From assembly GCA_045649545.1 (NCBI GenBank), contig JAZRQE010000048.1, positions 1 to 32,433 of the forward strand: a DNA stretch of 32,433 bases, given 5' to 3'. The DNA is from UMGS172 sp045649545. Its GTDB lineage: Bacteria; Bacillota; Clostridia; Oscillospirales; Acutalibacteraceae. Each line of letters opens with the position of its first letter. Position 1 is the stretch's first letter. A program made the translations under genes and the position numbers. The notes beneath the pieces were generated by a model. That model worked only from the letters and a program-made list of their open reading frames with translations. It did no database searches and had not been told where the DNA came from. Below are positions 17,196-25,945 of the stretch, in pieces.

Positions 17196-17954
17196 TCAAG
17201 GTAAAAAACTGTTTAAAATTGCATGAGCCTCAATTGGACGCTCAACAAACGACCAGTGTCCTGTGTTTTTAATGACACACAAGCCACAATCGGGAATGGT
17301 TTTTTCCAAAATCTTTGCCATATAAAGCGGTGTGGCGGTATCATTCTCACCCCAGATAAGCAGGGTTGATGCCTTAATTCCGTCAATATAAGGCGTCATA
17401 TCGTCATTTACAAGGTTTACCAAGGTTTTACGCATAACCTCAGGTGCTGAATTGTAATCAGCCGAGCCAAAGTGACTGCGGGCTTTATTCAACAACCCTT
17501 CGGTATGACCTTTAAGACCCGGCAGAGTCAATACACGACGTATGGTTTTAAAGGTGCACTGCTTAACCGATTTTTTAAGGTTAAATTTAGGTTTAAGACC
17601 TGCACCGTCGATTAAAACAACCTTTTCGGGTGACATTAAACCAACACCGCAAAGCTTCATAATCACACGGCAACCGTGCGAATGACCGATAAGGATTGGG
17701 TTGCGGAAGTTTACAACATTGCAAAACTCCATAACCAACGCCATATAATCGTCGGTAGTCAAAGGTCGGTCGGGCAGGCTCGATTTACCGCAACCGGGGA
17801 AATCAAGTGCTACCAAATGGCAGGAATGCGACAGTGTTTCAATAACACCACGCCACGAGTCAACAGACGCACCCCAACCGTGCAAAAGCAAAACATCAGG
17901 TCCTTTACCTGCTTCAACATAATGAATATTAAACCCGTTTACTTCGGCAAACAT
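17196..17954 (-). CDS. Alpha/beta hydrolase
   Basis: The 252-residue alpha/beta-hydrolase fold enzyme has a complete triad: Ser92 in GHSHG, Asp205 in WGENDTATP and His233 in NTGHWSF. The oxyanion-loop motif LLLHGWGAS is at 23-30. There is no signal peptide, so it is cytoplasmic. The substrate cannot be read from the sequence; esterases, haloperoxidase-like enzymes and MenH-like lyases share this pattern. I use ATG at 17954 (GAGGTG five bases upstream); ATG at 17969 and TTG at 17981 are in frame but have poorer ribosome sites. It is the first gene of the operon with the MurF-like ligase, ddl and the CDF transporter, which hints at, but does not prove, a cell-wall link. Confidence 0.9.
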   Translation of the reverse strand: MFAEVNGFNIHYVEAGKGPDVLLLHGWGASVDSWRGVIETLSHSCHLVALDFPGCGKSSLPDRPLTTDDYMALVMEFCNVVNFRNPILIGHSHGCRVIMKLCGVGLMSPEKVVLIDGAGLKPKFNLKKSVKQCTFKTIRRVLTLPGLKGHTEGLLNKARSHFGSADYNSAPEVMRKTLVNLVNDDMTPYIDGIKASTLLIWGENDTATPLYMAKILEKTIPDCGLCVIKNTGHWSFVERPIEAHAILNSFLP

Positions 17955-17998
17955 CCCGACACCTCGCATTTTACTAACCAATAATATATATTAAAAAC

Positions 17999-18007
17999 AT
18001 TATACCA
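17999..18007 (-). promoter_or_regulatory. Extended -10 promoter of the hydrolase-murF-ddl-CDF operon
   Basis: On the minus strand TGGTATAAT is an extended -10 (TGnTATAAT). The matching -35 at 17 bp is poor (TTCTAA), as is usual for this promoter type. It is the only good promoter upstream of the four genes. Confidence 0.65.
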
Positions 18008-18056
18008 AATTTCACCTTAAATTAGAAGTCTAAAGTTAAAAGTTTTTCTAAAATTT

Positions 18057-19007
18057 CTAAATTTCCACGCGGTTGCGGATTTCACCGCTATAAAACGCCT
18101 TAATATTTTCGCTCATTTCATAAATCACCCTTGTTCTTGCCTCGAAAGACGACCACGCCATATGGGGCGTTAAGCACACGTTGGGCAAGTCCTTGATTTC
18201 CCAAAACGGATGGTTTTCAGAAAACGGCTCACACGAATAAACATCGCAACCAAACGAGGCGATTTTGCCCGATTTCACAGCGTCAGCCACCGCCTGCTCA
18301 TCGCAAACGGCACCGCGGGCAGTGTTGACCAAAATAACGTTTTTCTTCATCAAACCGATACGCTCGGCGTTGATAAGGTTTCGTGTTTTATCGTTTAAAG
18401 GACAGTTGAGCGTGATAATGTCACTTTCTCGGCAAAGTGTATCAATATCACAGTAACCCTCGTCATCGACGGGGGTGTTTTTATTGAAAATCACACGGCA
18501 ACCGAAAGCACGTGCAACCTCGCTTAATTTTCTACCGATATTGCCGTAACCTACAATACCCCAAGTTTTGCCGCTTAAATCATTAAACGCGGGCGAAAGT
18601 CGGTTTGCAATACCGGATGCAGAATATTCACCGCTAACTACAAAATTCTCATAGGTTTTAAGCCTCATTGCGAGCGACAAAACGAGTGTCACCGTAACCA
18701 ACGCCACACTGTCGGTAGAATATCCCGGCACATTGCAAACGGCTATCCCTTTTTGGCGGCAGTGTGCGGTGTCAATGTTGTCAAAACCCGTTGCGGCAAC
18801 CAGAATGAGTTTCAAATTCGGTGCCGAGTCCAAAATCTCTTTGGTCATTTTCATTTTGTTTATAACGGCAACCTCGGTGTCACCGATACGCTCTATCAAC
18901 TCGGCAGGGGTTGAGTTAGGATAAATCTCACACTCACCGAGAGTTGTGATAGGTGTTAAGTCCAAGTCGGTGCCGATAGAGTCTATATCAAAGAAAGTGA
19001 TTTTCAT
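18057..19007 (-). CDS. NAD-dependent D-2-hydroxyacid dehydrogenase
   Basis: The 316-residue protein interconverts a 2-oxoacid and a D-2-hydroxyacid. The Rossmann motif GYGNIG is at 153-158, and the catalytic set Arg231 (NTARGAV), Glu260 (SCEPF) and His282 (LTPHMAW) is complete. The conserved ATGFDNIDTAHCRQKGI stretch (72-88) and the lack of a C-terminal ACT domain place it with hydroxypyruvate/glycerate dehydrogenase-like enzymes rather than SerA. The exact substrate is not readable. It is a single-gene unit with its own consensus promoter (19040-19068) and a stop 102 bases before the start of the hydrolase gene on the same strand. Confidence 0.94.
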   Translation of the reverse strand: MKITFFDIDSIGTDLDLTPITTLGECEIYPNSTPAELIERIGDTEVAVINKMKMTKEILDSAPNLKLILVAATGFDNIDTAHCRQKGIAVCNVPGYSTDSVALVTVTLVLSLAMRLKTYENFVVSGEYSASGIANRLSPAFNDLSGKTWGIVGYGNIGRKLSEVARAFGCRVIFNKNTPVDDEGYCDIDTLCRESDIITLNCPLNDKTRNLINAERIGLMKKNVILVNTARGAVCDEQAVADAVKSGKIASFGCDVYSCEPFSENHPFWEIKDLPNVCLTPHMAWSSFEARTRVIYEMSENIKAFYSGEIRNRVEI

Positions 19008-19039
19008 AAAATTCTCCGTTTCAAAAAGATTACAAAAGA

Positions 19040-19068
19040 ATTATACCTCAAACTCCCCAATCGGTCAA
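19040..19068 (-). promoter_or_regulatory. Sigma-A promoter of the hydroxyacid dehydrogenase gene
   Basis: On the minus strand TTGACC (19063-19068), a 17-bp spacer and TATAAT (19040-19045). Confidence 0.88.
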
Positions 19069-19096
19069 CGGGTGATTGATATTTAGCCTTTTTGTA

Positions 19097-19125
19097 TTGC
19101 AATAAATAACAAAAGATGGTAAAAT
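19097..19125 (+). promoter_or_regulatory. Sigma-A promoter of the MBOAT-DHHW operon
   Basis: TTGCAA (19097-19102), a 17-bp spacer and TAAAAT (19120-19125). It is divergent from the dehydrogenase promoter with 28 bp between the -35 boxes. It leaves an untranslated leader of about 75 nt in which I see no clear structure. Confidence 0.7.
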
Positions 19126-19208
19126 GTTGGAGTAATTTAGTCATCATCGGGGTTCGGGCGTTTGATTATCTGCTTCGGTGATTGAATTTTATTTATGGAG
19201 ATTGATTT

Positions 19209-20687
19209 ATGGCTTTCACAACACAAATATTCACCTTTGTATTTATGCCTATAACGTTTATTCTGTATTACCCCTTGTGGTTCTTACAAAAACGTTGGGC
19301 TTTTCTTCAGAAATTCAGAGCAACCGATATTTTGCTCATCTTATTCAGTCTTGCTTTTTACTCGTGGGCATGTTTTGATGATGCTTTTTTACTGTTGGCT
19401 TATATCCTTATATTGTATCTATTCGGAACATTAATAAAGCACTTTCGTCATAAAGGTCTTTACATCCAACTGCACGACAAACAAGATTGTAGCCGTTCAC
19501 TTTCTGTTGCATTGATTTTCACTTTGATTTGTTGTGCTTTAGTTGCAATAACTTTAGTTCACTTCAAGTGTATGCCTATAATAGCACCTATCTTGGAGTT
19601 TTTATTCAAGACCCCAGTAACCGCTTCATCAATCATTGCGCCTTTGGGTATTTCTTTCATTGCATTCAGCGCTATATCATACCTTGCGGATGTTTACAAC
19701 GGAAAGGCTGATGCCGGTAATTTCATAGATTTTCTGTTATACATATCATTGTTTTCAAAAGTCGTTTCCGGCCCTATAGTTTTGTGGAGAGATTATAAAA
19801 ACCAAACAGCTGACATAAGTTTTAATCGTTTTATCGACGGTATGACCCGTGTTATGATTGGTTTTTCAAAGAAACTCATACTTGCTGATGTTTTTGGTGC
19901 GTGTGTCGCAAGCATAAACAATACCAATGCAGATGCTTTCACCGTGTTTGGAAGCGCACTTTTGTATATGTTGCAAATATATTATGATTTCAGCGGTTAT
20001 TCCGATATTGCAATAGGTTTGTCCAAAATGTTCGGATTTGATTTTGAAGAAAACTTCAATTTCCCCTATATCTCAACCAGTATAACTGAATTTTGGAGAA
20101 GATGGCATATTTCGCTTGGCAGGTGGTTTAGAGAATACGTTTATTTCCCGTTAGGCGGAAGCCGACGCGGTCAACGTACCACAATTTTAAACATCGCCAT
20201 TGTATTTCTTCTGACAGGTATCTGGCACGGCGCAGGTTGGACATACATCTTGTGGGGCGCTATTAACGGTATCTGTAACATTATAGAAAAACTAATCGGC
20301 ACAAAAAAATTATATATAAAAACACCCAAAATAATAAAATGGTTTTTCACAATGTTCGTTACTTTCTTCTGTTGGGAATTGTTCAGAGCACCCGACATAA
20401 GTTATGCTCTTAATTCTATCGCTATTATGTTTGGGATAAAGCAACCCGGTACGTTTAATTACACCTGGCAATACTATTTTGACACAAGAATAATTGTATT
20501 GACAATCATAGGAATACTCGGCGCTACTGTTTTCGGCATGCCGTGGGTACAAAAGATTTACAAGAAATTTGAGGAAACCGCAATCGGTTATATTATTACT
20601 CGCATATTTATTTTTGCGATGTTTGTTATCTCCGTATTGTTTATGGTCAACTCCACATATAGCCCGTTTATTTACTTCCAGTATTGA
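19209..20687 (+). CDS. MBOAT-family O-acyltransferase (AlgI/DltB-like)
   Basis: The 492-residue multi-pass membrane protein of the MBOAT family passes acyl (usually acetyl) groups across the membrane onto extracellular polymers. The family core is clear: SYLADVYNGK (157-166), SKVVSGPIVLWRDY (183-196), YYDFSGYSDIAIG (258-270), WRRWHISLGRWFREYVYFPL with His300, and TGIWHGAGW with the second histidine, His340. The start ATG has GGAG eight bases upstream. The downstream DHHW/AlgX-like gene is separated by only 17 bases, the standard pairing for polysaccharide acetylation. No dlt genes are nearby, so the acceptor is more likely a polysaccharide than teichoic acid D-alanine, but this is inference. 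Confidence 0.94.
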   Translation: MAFTTQIFTFVFMPITFILYYPLWFLQKRWAFLQKFRATDILLILFSLAFYSWACFDDAFLLLAYILILYLFGTLIKHFRHKGLYIQLHDKQDCSRSLSVALIFTLICCALVAITLVHFKCMPIIAPILEFLFKTPVTASSIIAPLGISFIAFSAISYLADVYNGKADAGNFIDFLLYISLFSKVVSGPIVLWRDYKNQTADISFNRFIDGMTRVMIGFSKKLILADVFGACVASINNTNADAFTVFGSALLYMLQIYYDFSGYSDIAIGLSKMFGFDFEENFNFPYISTSITEFWRRWHISLGRWFREYVYFPLGGSRRGQRTTILNIAIVFLLTGIWHGAGWTYILWGAINGICNIIEKLIGTKKLYIKTPKIIKWFFTMFVTFFCWELFRAPDISYALNSIAIMFGIKQPGTFNYTWQYYFDTRIIVLTIIGILGATVFGMPWVQKIYKKFEETAIGYIITRIFIFAMFVISVLFMVNSTYSPFIYFQY

Positions 20688-20704
20688 TTTTTGAGGAAAT
20701 GCTA

Positions 20705-22099
20705 ATGAAAATATTTAAAAGTATTATTGTAATTTTATTTTTATTTGTTATCTTTATTCCGATAATTTTCTTTAATTTTAAACCTCAATCTGTTTCGGAA
20801 ATAGATAACAGAATGTTGACTGAAAACCCTTTTTCAAGCGACAGCAACGGAGATTTAACAAAAAACATCGAAAACTATATAAACGACCGTATTGGTTTTC
20901 GTGATGAAATGATACTTTCATATACAGTGCTAAACGATACCCTGTTTAACAAAATGGTTCATCCGTCGTATGTATACGGAAAAGACGGATATGTTTTTGG
21001 CGCAGGTTTAACAACAAGCGGATTGTTTTCCGATTACCATATTACATTCGCTGATATGGTTGCAGAATTGCAAGAATATTGTGAATCCCGTGGTGTTCCT
21101 TTTTTATTTGTATTTAACCCTGCCAAACCTGCTGTTTTATCGGAGTATGTACCTACCGGTCTGCTTTACAGCCGTGATTGGGTTGAACTCTTTTTTAATG
21201 AATTAGACAAAAGAGGTGTTAATTATGTAGATAACACTGAAACACTAAAATATCAAACCAATAACGGAGTTGCAGTTTTTAACCAAAAATATGACGCTAA
21301 CCATTGGAATTATATAGGTGCATATTACGGCACAAACAAAATGCTCGAAACATTAAAAGAAAGATTACCGAGCGTTCATATTAACAACTTAGATGAATTC
21401 AACGTTAGCGAAGAAACAAAAACGTCCCTCCTTGTTTCAAACTTCCCTATAAATGAGTCTGTGCCTCTTGTTCAAACCGACTTTTCGTTTGTTGACAATA
21501 CCGGCGTATATGCTTCTGAAATTGAACGCCATTCCTCGTACAAAGCGTTTGGTTCATACTCGAACGAATCGCGAAAAGAAGAAGGCGCGCCATCAGCCCT
21601 TGTATTTCAAGGCAGTTATATGAACGGATATGGCTATCAATATTTAATCAATGGTTTTAGCGAATACACCTTTGTCCACGACTATCAAAATGTTATAGAT
21701 ATGCCATACTATTTCAACATTTTTAAGCCCGATTGTGTAATATTCGAAGTTGCGGAATATACATTTTCCGAAATATATTTTTCACAAGAACAAATGAAAA
21801 ATATTAGCTATAATAAGCCTTTGAAGAATTTTGAAAACTATCAAATTTCGCAACAGTCGATCAACAGTTCAGAAATGACCGTTCAAAAAGGCGAAACATT
21901 AACAAAAATTAAATGGCACACGGATATTAACGCGGAATCTGCTTGGCTTTTAATGGATGAAGAATACGATATGAAAAAAGTCCAGAACGGATATGAAGTC
22001 ACAGTAAAAACGGAAAATTATCAAGAATATCTTGACACATTAGCAATCGTCACATACTGCAACGACGTGATTACACACCATAGATTACCGTCGCCGTAA
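20705..22099 (+). CDS. DHHW/AlgX-like surface-polymer acetylation protein
   Basis: The 464-residue protein is tethered outside the membrane by an N-terminal hydrophobic helix (residues about 7-25, no cleavage signal evident). Next comes IDNRMLTENPF, the opening signature of the DHHW/AlgX-AlgJ families (SEIDNR), then FVFNPAKPAV, then the conserved HW site as DANHWNYIGAYYG (Asp and His of an SGNH-type esterase/transferase). A serine candidate is in FQGSYMNG. Such proteins move the acetyl group from the MBOAT partner onto the polymer. I start at ATG 20705 (GAGG seven bases upstream); ATG 20699 and TTG 20684 are in frame but less well placed. The DHHW motif is a variant (DANHW), so activity is likely but not certain. 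A strong terminator follows. Confidence 0.85.
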   Translation: MKIFKSIIVILFLFVIFIPIIFFNFKPQSVSEIDNRMLTENPFSSDSNGDLTKNIENYINDRIGFRDEMILSYTVLNDTLFNKMVHPSYVYGKDGYVFGAGLTTSGLFSDYHITFADMVAELQEYCESRGVPFLFVFNPAKPAVLSEYVPTGLLYSRDWVELFFNELDKRGVNYVDNTETLKYQTNNGVAVFNQKYDANHWNYIGAYYGTNKMLETLKERLPSVHINNLDEFNVSEETKTSLLVSNFPINESVPLVQTDFSFVDNTGVYASEIERHSSYKAFGSYSNESRKEEGAPSALVFQGSYMNGYGYQYLINGFSEYTFVHDYQNVIDMPYYFNIFKPDCVIFEVAEYTFSEIYFSQEQMKNISYNKPLKNFENYQISQQSINSSEMTVQKGETLTKIKWHTDINAESAWLLMDEEYDMKKVQNGYEVTVKTENYQEYLDTLAIVTYCNDVITHHRLPSP

Positions 22100-22118
22100 A
22101 TCAATTAATGTTACATTG

Positions 22119-22155
22119 AAAAGCAGATGCTGAAAAATGCATCTGCTTTTTGTTT
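22119..22155 (+). terminator. Terminator of the MBOAT-DHHW operon
   Basis: A perfect 12-bp stem (AAAAGCAGATGC 22119-22130 / GCATCTGCTTTT 22139-22150) is followed by TGTTT. It overlaps the -35 of the uvrB promoter by a few bases. Confidence 0.9.
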
Positions 22156-22181
22156 ACTTGCAAATTATTTTGTGGTATACT
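22153..22181 (+). promoter_or_regulatory. Sigma-A promoter of uvrB
   Basis: TTTACT (22153-22158), a 17-bp spacer and TATACT (22176-22181), with a leader of about 25 nt. I found no clear LexA/DinR (SOS) box in the short region from the promoter to the start. Confidence 0.75.
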
Positions 22182-22212
22182 AATAAAAAGCCTTAACGAG
22201 AGGAGTGAGAAC

Positions 22213-24171
22213 ATGCCGGATAGGTTCATTTTACATTCAAATTACAAACCAACGGGTGACCAGCCGGAAGCAATTGAAAAATTGAGTGACGGTATTAAAA
22301 ACGGCTTAAAAGAGCAGGTTTTACTGGGTGTTACCGGCTCGGGTAAAACTTTCACAATGGCGAACATTATCGCAAATGTAAACAAGCCGACACTCGTTCT
22401 CGCTCATAACAAAACCCTCGCCGCACAGCTTTGCTCAGAGTTTCGCGAGTTTTTCCCCGAAAATGCGGTGGAATATTTTGTTTCCTACTACGACTACTAT
22501 CAGCCGGAGGCGTATATCCCCGGCACTGACACTTATATTGAAAAAGACTCGGCCATAAATGACGAAATCGACAAACTTCGACATTCGGCAACCTGTGCCT
22601 TGTCCGAACGTAATGACGTCATCATTGTCGCCTCGGTTTCCTGCATATACTCCTTGGGCAACCCGATTGACTATCGAAATATGGTTATCTCGCTTCGTCC
22701 CGGAATGGAAAAGGAACGCGACGAGTTAATCCACAAGCTCATTGACCTACAGTATGAACGCAACGATATGAACTTCACCCGCAACAAATTCCGCGTTCGC
22801 GGTGACGTGGTTGAGGTTTTTCCTGCATATTCTAATGAAACGGCAATTCGTGTTGAGTTTTTTGGCAACGAAGTTGACCGCATAAGCGAGTTTAACCCCT
22901 TAACCGGTGAAATTAAAACCGTTTTAGGTCACGTTGGCATTTACCCTGCCTCTCACTACATTGTGCCTGAAGAAGAAAAAGAAGCCGCTTTGCAGGACAT
23001 TCTGAACGAAATGGAAGACCGCGTTCAATATTTCACCGACCGCGGGCAGTTGATTGAAGCACAACGCATCCGTCAGCGTACCGAGTATGACGTTGAAATG
23101 CTACGCGAAATCGGTATCTGCAAAGGCGTTGAAAACTATTCACGCGTACTTTCACGTAGACCTGCAGGCTCAACACCATTTACCCTTTTGGACTACTTCC
23201 CCGATGACTTTTTACTGTTTATTGACGAGTCGCACGTTACCGTACCACAGGTAAGAGGTATGTTAGGCGGTGATAAAGCACGTAAAACCAATCTTATAGA
23301 CTTTGGTTTCCGTCTGCCCTCGGCTTACGATAACCGTCCTTTAAGTTTTGACGAATTTTACGCCCACTTAAACCAAACAATTTATGTTTCGGCAACGCCG
23401 GGCGACTTTGAAAAACAGCATTCCGAACAAACTGCCGAGCAAATTATCCGCCCGACGGGACTTATTGACCCTGAAATCATCGTAAAACCCACCGAGGGTC
23501 AGATTGACGACCTTGTTTCCCAGATTAATGCCCGTACTGAGCAGGGTGAACGCGTTTTGGTCACCACCTTGACCAAAAAAATGGCAGAGGATTTGACCGA
23601 TTACCTTTTCGACCTCGGCATAAAGGTTAAGTATATGCACTATGACGTTGACACCATCGAGCGTATGCGGTTAATCCGCGAACTGCGTTTGGGTGAGTTC
23701 GACGTGCTTATCGGTATCAACCTGCTCCGCGAGGGCTTGGACATCCCCGAAGTATCACTCGTGGCGATTTTAGACGCCGACAAGGAAGGCTTTTTACGCT
23801 CAGAAACCTCGCTCATTCAGACGGTAGGCCGTGCCGCACGTAACGCCAAAGGTCAGGTAATAATGTATGCCGACAGCGTGACGCCCTCAATGGAACGTGC
23901 CATTACCGAAACCGAACGCCGACGCAAAATTCAATCCGATTATAACACCGCACACGGAATTATACCGAAAACCATTATTAAAGACGTGCGAGATGTTATT
24001 GAAATCACGCCGAAGCAGGACGGTGACAAAATAATTAAACAAATGTCCCGCGAGCAACGTGAACAGCTTATAAAGAAGCTGACAATCGAAATGAAGCAGG
24101 CGGCAAAACTGCTTGAATTTGAGCACGCCGCCGAACTGCGTGATAAAATTGAAAAACTTAAAAAACACTAA
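22213..24171 (+). CDS. uvrB: Excinuclease ABC subunit B
   Basis: The 652-residue UvrB is the damage-verifying helicase of nucleotide excision repair. The P-loop GVTGSGKT is at 39-46. The beta-hairpin that locks onto damaged DNA (YYDYYQPEAYIPGTDTYIEK) follows at about residue 95. Helicase motifs FIDESH, TLTKKMAEDL and QTVGRAARN are present. The C-terminal UVR motif that binds UvrC is intact (about 617-650). Length is typical. I start at ATG 22213 with AGGAG seven bases upstream; a longer in-frame reading from 22150 runs through the promoter and is not real. uvrA is not in the usual place directly downstream. Confidence 0.97.
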   Translation: MPDRFILHSNYKPTGDQPEAIEKLSDGIKNGLKEQVLLGVTGSGKTFTMANIIANVNKPTLVLAHNKTLAAQLCSEFREFFPENAVEYFVSYYDYYQPEAYIPGTDTYIEKDSAINDEIDKLRHSATCALSERNDVIIVASVSCIYSLGNPIDYRNMVISLRPGMEKERDELIHKLIDLQYERNDMNFTRNKFRVRGDVVEVFPAYSNETAIRVEFFGNEVDRISEFNPLTGEIKTVLGHVGIYPASHYIVPEEEKEAALQDILNEMEDRVQYFTDRGQLIEAQRIRQRTEYDVEMLREIGICKGVENYSRVLSRRPAGSTPFTLLDYFPDDFLLFIDESHVTVPQVRGMLGGDKARKTNLIDFGFRLPSAYDNRPLSFDEFYAHLNQTIYVSATPGDFEKQHSEQTAEQIIRPTGLIDPEIIVKPTEGQIDDLVSQINARTEQGERVLVTTLTKKMAEDLTDYLFDLGIKVKYMHYDVDTIERMRLIRELRLGEFDVLIGINLLREGLDIPEVSLVAILDADKEGFLRSETSLIQTVGRAARNAKGQVIMYADSVTPSMERAITETERRRKIQSDYNTAHGIIPKTIIKDVRDVIEITPKQDGDKIIKQMSREQREQLIKKLTIEMKQAAKLLEFEHAAELRDKIEKLKKH

Positions 24172-24191
24172 TAAGTTTGATTATGTTTCAC

Positions 24192-24220
24192 TTGACTCAT
24201 TTTACAATTATACGTATAAT
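24192..24220 (+). promoter_or_regulatory. Promoter with palindromic operator of the beta-helix gene
   Basis: TTGACT (24192-24197), a 17-bp spacer and TATAAT (24215-24220). A perfect 14-bp palindrome, ATTATACGTATAAT (24207-24220), covers the -10 box and so is a candidate repressor site. No regulator gene is adjacent. Confidence 0.75.
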
Positions 24221-24273
24221 AACCTTGTAATAGTTTTAACTGTAATAATCATTATGAAAATAAGGTGAAGTAA

Positions 24274-25878
24274 ATGGTAAATTTTTCACAGTTCAACACA
24301 ACACCCGACATAGGACTCAACATTAAAAACGCCCTCAGCTTTTGTAAGCAAAACGGCGTAGATACCCTTTTGTTTGACAAGGGTGTTTACCACATAAACG
24401 GCAACTCGGTCGAAAGCCGAATGCTCAGTGTTTCTAACCACGGTCGCGGTCAACGCAGAATTGCCTTTTTCCTTGACGGTTTTTCCGATTTCACCATCGA
24501 CTTTGGCGGTAGTGAAATCATTTTAGATGACCTTATGATTGCGGTTGTTTTACAAAACAGCAAAAACATAACGCTTAAAAATTTCAGCATCTACAACACA
24601 GTCAATATGTCGGCAGAGGGTTTTGTTTACGATATTGAACAAAACGGTTTTAAAATGAAGGTTACCGATAATCACCCACTCTTTGTCGAGAACGGAAAGC
24701 TTTATGCAATCGGTTATAATAATGAAAAGAATTTTATTGTATCAATGAATCAATGGGATAAAGACACCCACTTTTTAGTTCCTTATTTATGCGATATCTC
24801 GTTCGATAAGTTCCAATTCTCACAGCTTGACGAATTTGACTTCAAAGCCGAAACATCAACCGAGAATATGAGCCGATTAACTCTTAGAGAGGGCGACGGA
24901 TTTTGTTTGCAGCACCGCCACCGTGTTTCCTGCGGTATCCATATCGAAAGCAGTTCTAATATAAAGCTTTTTGATTTCACAATACATAACACAAGCGGTA
25001 TGGGTGTTATTGCCCAAAACAGTAAGGATATTGAAATCGCACGTATGAAGGTCACTCCGAAAAGTGACGAGTATCACACTCTTAATGCTGACGCCACCCA
25101 TTTCGTTCATTGCAGCGGACTTATCCATGTTCACGACAGTCTTTTCGAGCGTCAGCTTGATGATGCTATCAACGTTCACGGCATTTACTTAAGAATCACC
25201 GAAAAACGTGAAAAATCGGTTGTTTTGAAATTTATGCATTGGGAAACAATGGATATTAATATTGTCAAAAAAGGTAGCGTTTTGGCCACCTGTGACCCAT
25301 TGAATCTCATTCCCAAGAAGTCATACCGTGTTAAGGATGTTAAAAAGCTTAATTTGGAAGAGATTGAAGTGTTTTTCGAGGACGATATCAACGACATTAC
25401 AGTCGGTGATAACATGGACGAAATCAGTGAGGTTTGTGACGTTGTTTTCGAAAATAACGTTTGCCGTTACAACCGTGCAAGAAGTGTTTTACTCGCAAGC
25501 TCGGGTAAAATTATTTTAAGAGGTAACTACTTCGAAAGTTCAGGACGAACAATTTTGTTTGAATCCTGCGGAAACTTTTGGTTTGAATCGGGTGGTACTC
25601 GTGATGTGCTTATTACCGACAACACCTTTAGTAACTGCAACTATGTTGGAGCCTACAACAAATCAGGTGCCGTTATTATGGCGGTTGACCGCAAGGCGAT
25701 TTTAGAGGGCGAATATTTCCATAAGAAAATAGAAATTTCCAAAAACCGCTTTATTAACTGTCAGTCAACCCAAGTTTATATGAACAATGTAGAACACCTT
25801 ATTTTAAAGGATAACGAGTTTACCGATTGTGCTGAAATCCCACCTGTAATAACCTATGTAAAACAATTTGAATCGTAA
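24274..25878 (+). CDS. Beta-helix protein resembling GH110 alpha-1,3-galactosidase
   Basis: The 534-residue right-handed parallel beta-helix protein has repeated turns of the N-x-I/F-x-N/D type (NITLKNFSI, NIKLFDFTI, DIEIARMKV, DVVFENNVC, VLITDNTF). The centre reads NADATHFVHCSG, then LDDAINVHG: Asp273, and the pair Asp296/Asp297. This arrangement, and the 23-residue spacing, matches from memory the catalytic aspartates of GH110 enzymes, which remove terminal alpha-1,3-galactose (as in blood group B or linear alpha-Gal). The length is a little short for GH110 (about 600). There is no signal peptide, so the protein should stay in the cytoplasm, unlike most characterised members. It is a single-gene unit with its own promoter, palindrome and terminator, and no transporter or other sugar gene is next to it. 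A GH110-related enzyme on imported oligosaccharides is my best guess. Confidence 0.7.
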   Translation: MVNFSQFNTTPDIGLNIKNALSFCKQNGVDTLLFDKGVYHINGNSVESRMLSVSNHGRGQRRIAFFLDGFSDFTIDFGGSEIILDDLMIAVVLQNSKNITLKNFSIYNTVNMSAEGFVYDIEQNGFKMKVTDNHPLFVENGKLYAIGYNNEKNFIVSMNQWDKDTHFLVPYLCDISFDKFQFSQLDEFDFKAETSTENMSRLTLREGDGFCLQHRHRVSCGIHIESSSNIKLFDFTIHNTSGMGVIAQNSKDIEIARMKVTPKSDEYHTLNADATHFVHCSGLIHVHDSLFERQLDDAINVHGIYLRITEKREKSVVLKFMHWETMDINIVKKGSVLATCDPLNLIPKKSYRVKDVKKLNLEEIEVFFEDDINDITVGDNMDEISEVCDVVFENNVCRYNRARSVLLASSGKIILRGNYFESSGRTILFESCGNFWFESGGTRDVLITDNTFSNCNYVGAYNKSGAVIMAVDRKAILEGEYFHKKIEISKNRFINCQSTQVYMNNVEHLILKDNEFTDCAEIPPVITYVKQFES

Positions 25879-25887
25879 TAGTAACAA

Positions 25888-25915
25888 AAAAGCCACGACT
25901 TTGGTCGTGGCTTTT
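25888..25915. terminator. Bidirectional terminator between convergent genes
   Basis: AAAAGCCACGAC (25888-25899) and GTCGTGGCTTTT (25904-25915) form a perfect 12-bp stem with a TTTG loop. A T-run follows on both strands, so it ends both the beta-helix gene and the thrR-hom-aspartokinase operon. Confidence 0.93.
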
Positions 25916-25945
25916 AATTTATAACTATATAAATTTTTATATAAT

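Noticed and set aside
19008..19208. Possible small RNA or riboswitch between the divergent dehydrogenase and MBOAT genes
   Set aside because: The space is filled by two back-to-back promoters and a plain leader of about 75 nt. I see no stable stem-loop or terminator in it.
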